Positions 62,929-64,000 of a DNA stretch of 64,000 bases are shown here, piece by piece (the first letter of the stretch is position 1; every line of letters begins with the position of its first letter). The notes below the pieces were generated by a model that saw only the letters and a program-made list of their open reading frames with translations, was not told the DNA's origin and made no database searches. Made by a program: the position numbers and the translations under genes. Source of the stretch: Chryseobacterium sp. (GTDB lineage Bacteria; Bacteroidota; Bacteroidia; Flavobacteriales; Weeksellaceae); assembly GCF_008831505.1 (NCBI RefSeq), contig NZ_CP044507.1:1612001-1676000 (forward strand), in the 5' to 3' direction.

Positions 62929-64000
62929 TTATTTTTTAATTACTTTTCCGGTTAGTGTCCCTTTTTCGGTTTCCACTTTTACCATATAGGTGCCTGTGGC
63001 CAGATGACTCATGTTTATCCTGTTGCTGCCGCGGGTGAATGCTCCTTTGCTTACTATCTGTCCCGTCATGCCGTAGATTTCCCATGATTTTGGGGTGATT
63101 TTGGTGCTAACCTGCACTTCATCCTGTGTTGGGTTGGGGTAAAAGGAAATATGGCTGTCCAGTTCAGTTTCCGTAATAGACATTACGCTGCAGGCCGATT
63201 TTGCCAGCTTGCTCAAAAAGAACTGTGATTTGCCGCTGCCTGTAAGGCCGTTCATGCTGGGAATCCCGTCATTGGGATCCTCGAAAAGAATACCGTGCAT
63301 AAACCCTCCTAAAATATAATTACCGTCATTATCCACCGCCACTGCGGTAAACTCATCTTTGGAACCTGCAGAACTCAATATGTCATGGGTGCCCAGTACT
63401 GTGCCTGTATCTTTGTTTAATCTTACCAGCAGGGGATCGGCATTATGATTTACAGGACGTACCATAGGGAAGGAACCCCAGGTATCACCTCTACTGCCTT
63501 TTACAAAGGCAATTTCATTGTTATTCAGGGCCAGGCGACCTTTTTCAAAACGGTAGCCACCACCGGAGTTTGCGGAAAGTCCCGTAGGTATGGTGGCCCA
63601 CTGTACCTGGCCTGCCGGATTAAGTTTCATTACATAAGGATTATAGTTTTCTGTTATGTAGGGAAAAGTATAATTTCCGAATGACACTGCAATATTACTG
63701 GCAAAAACATTATAGAATCCCGCGATATAAATATTGGAATCCGCATCCTTAATTATATCGAACACGCAATTGTCATCCGGTATATTGTTAGGATTTGCAG
63801 TAGATACAAATTCCTTGCGCCACACTTCAGCTCCGGTGGTGCCGTTAAAGGCCAGCAGATAGCCATCTTCTGTAAAAGGAGTGCCTCCGTAGGAGAAATC
63901 GGAATAAGTGAAATTTCCATACTGCATTCTTTTGCCGGCCAGATAGTACTGGTTTACTCCTGCAGTTCCGTCATATAATAGACTTACTTTACCTTCGCTA
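62929..64000 (-). CDS. Secreted T9SS type A sorting-domain protein, paralogue 2 (5' part outside the window)
   Basis: 357 codons are visible without a stop up to the window end; an internal Met at 63927 is not the start, since the frame continues upstream as SEGKVSLLYDGTAGVNQYYLAG, matching paralogue 1. The visible part has the same propeller-like units (YLLAFNGTTGAEVWRKEF, VAVDNDGNYILGGFMHG) and an almost identical sorting domain (FYPNPTQDEVQVSTKITPKS ... GTYMVKVETEKGTLTG). The C-terminal sorting domain is more alike between the two than the body, which suggests gene conversion or recent duplication. Export through the type IX system. Confidence 0.88.
   Translation of the reverse strand, partial: SEGKVSLLYDGTAGVNQYYLAGKRMQYGNFTYSDFSYGGTPFTEDGYLLAFNGTTGAEVWRKEFVSTANPNNIPDDNCVFDIIKDADSNIYIAGFYNVFASNIAVSFGNYTFPYITENYNPYVMKLNPAGQVQWATIPTGLSANSGGGYRFEKGRLALNNNEIAFVKGSRGDTWGSFPMVRPVNHNADPLLVRLNKDTGTVLGTHDILSSAGSKDEFTAVAVDNDGNYILGGFMHGILFEDPNDGIPSMNGLTGSGKSQFFLSKLAKSACSVMSITETELDSHISFYPNPTQDEVQVSTKITPKSWEIYGMTGQIVSKGAFTRGSNRINMSHLATGTYMVKVETEKGTLTGKVIKK

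Overview
The window looks like a chromosomal segment of a Bacteroidota bacterium, most likely a Flavobacteriia member close to Chryseobacterium (family Weeksellaceae). This is inferred from gene content, not from a marker search: two SusC/SusD pairs, four visible type IX secretion (T9SS) C-terminal tags, an RteC-like regulator, a TPR-plus-AraC regulator, DUF6520 and DUF5675 proteins, an ISAon1-like transposase remnant, and promoters of the Bacteroidota TTG-N19-TAnnTTTG type.

Layout. 1-8.4 kb: a SusC/SusD pair coupled to a glycerophosphodiesterase, a DNA-binding-like protein with an EamA transporter, and a T9SS-tagged protein. 8.7-11.2 kb: a small island bounded by repeated fragments of the initiator tRNA gene. 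It holds a lipoprotein/small membrane protein pair and a dead transposase, and the intact tRNA-fMet lies at its right end. 11.3-13.6 kb: housekeeping genes (threonylcarbamoyl-AMP synthase, YaaA, PrmC). 13.7-20.6 kb: a compact signalling operon (response regulator-kinase, large CHASE3/GAF hybrid kinase, two receivers, CheR, CheB). 21.0-26.0 kb: DUF2975/XRE pair and a copper-handling cassette with a multicopper oxidase fused to three metal-binding domains and a CopB-like barrel. 26.9-32.4 kb: a repeat-dense zone (hairpin families, microsatellite-like tracts, a 0.39-kb duplication) enclosing a four-gene phage-like cassette. 32.4-44.8 kb: RteC-like and AraC-like regulators, small secreted proteins, a MauE-like membrane protein, DUF6520, an S9 peptidase and a second SusC/SusD pair.

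45.5-58.8 kb is an AT-rich accessory (probable defence) island. It contains an XRE regulator with a TcmP/three-Cys pair, a 1432-residue CHAT-protease protein, a DUF4238 protein, a type II C5-methyltransferase/endonuclease pair and a PD-(D/E)xK nuclease-like protein. Three copies of a roughly 250-bp MITE-like element with IS66-style ends sit between these genes. Two of the copies abut broken genes (UPF0489 and an unidentified fragment), and one supplies the stop codon of the DUF4238 gene. 58.8-64 kb returns to chromosomal style: a pseudogene fragment, two small genes and two tandem paralogous T9SS proteins, the last cut by the window end.

The parts most worth a second look are the tRNA-fMet-derived tRNA-like repeat array, the CHAT and TcmP loci in the MITE-dissected island, the regulator/DUF6520/peptidase/SusCD locus, and the intergenic hairpin families whose stems vary while loop or flank stays constant.
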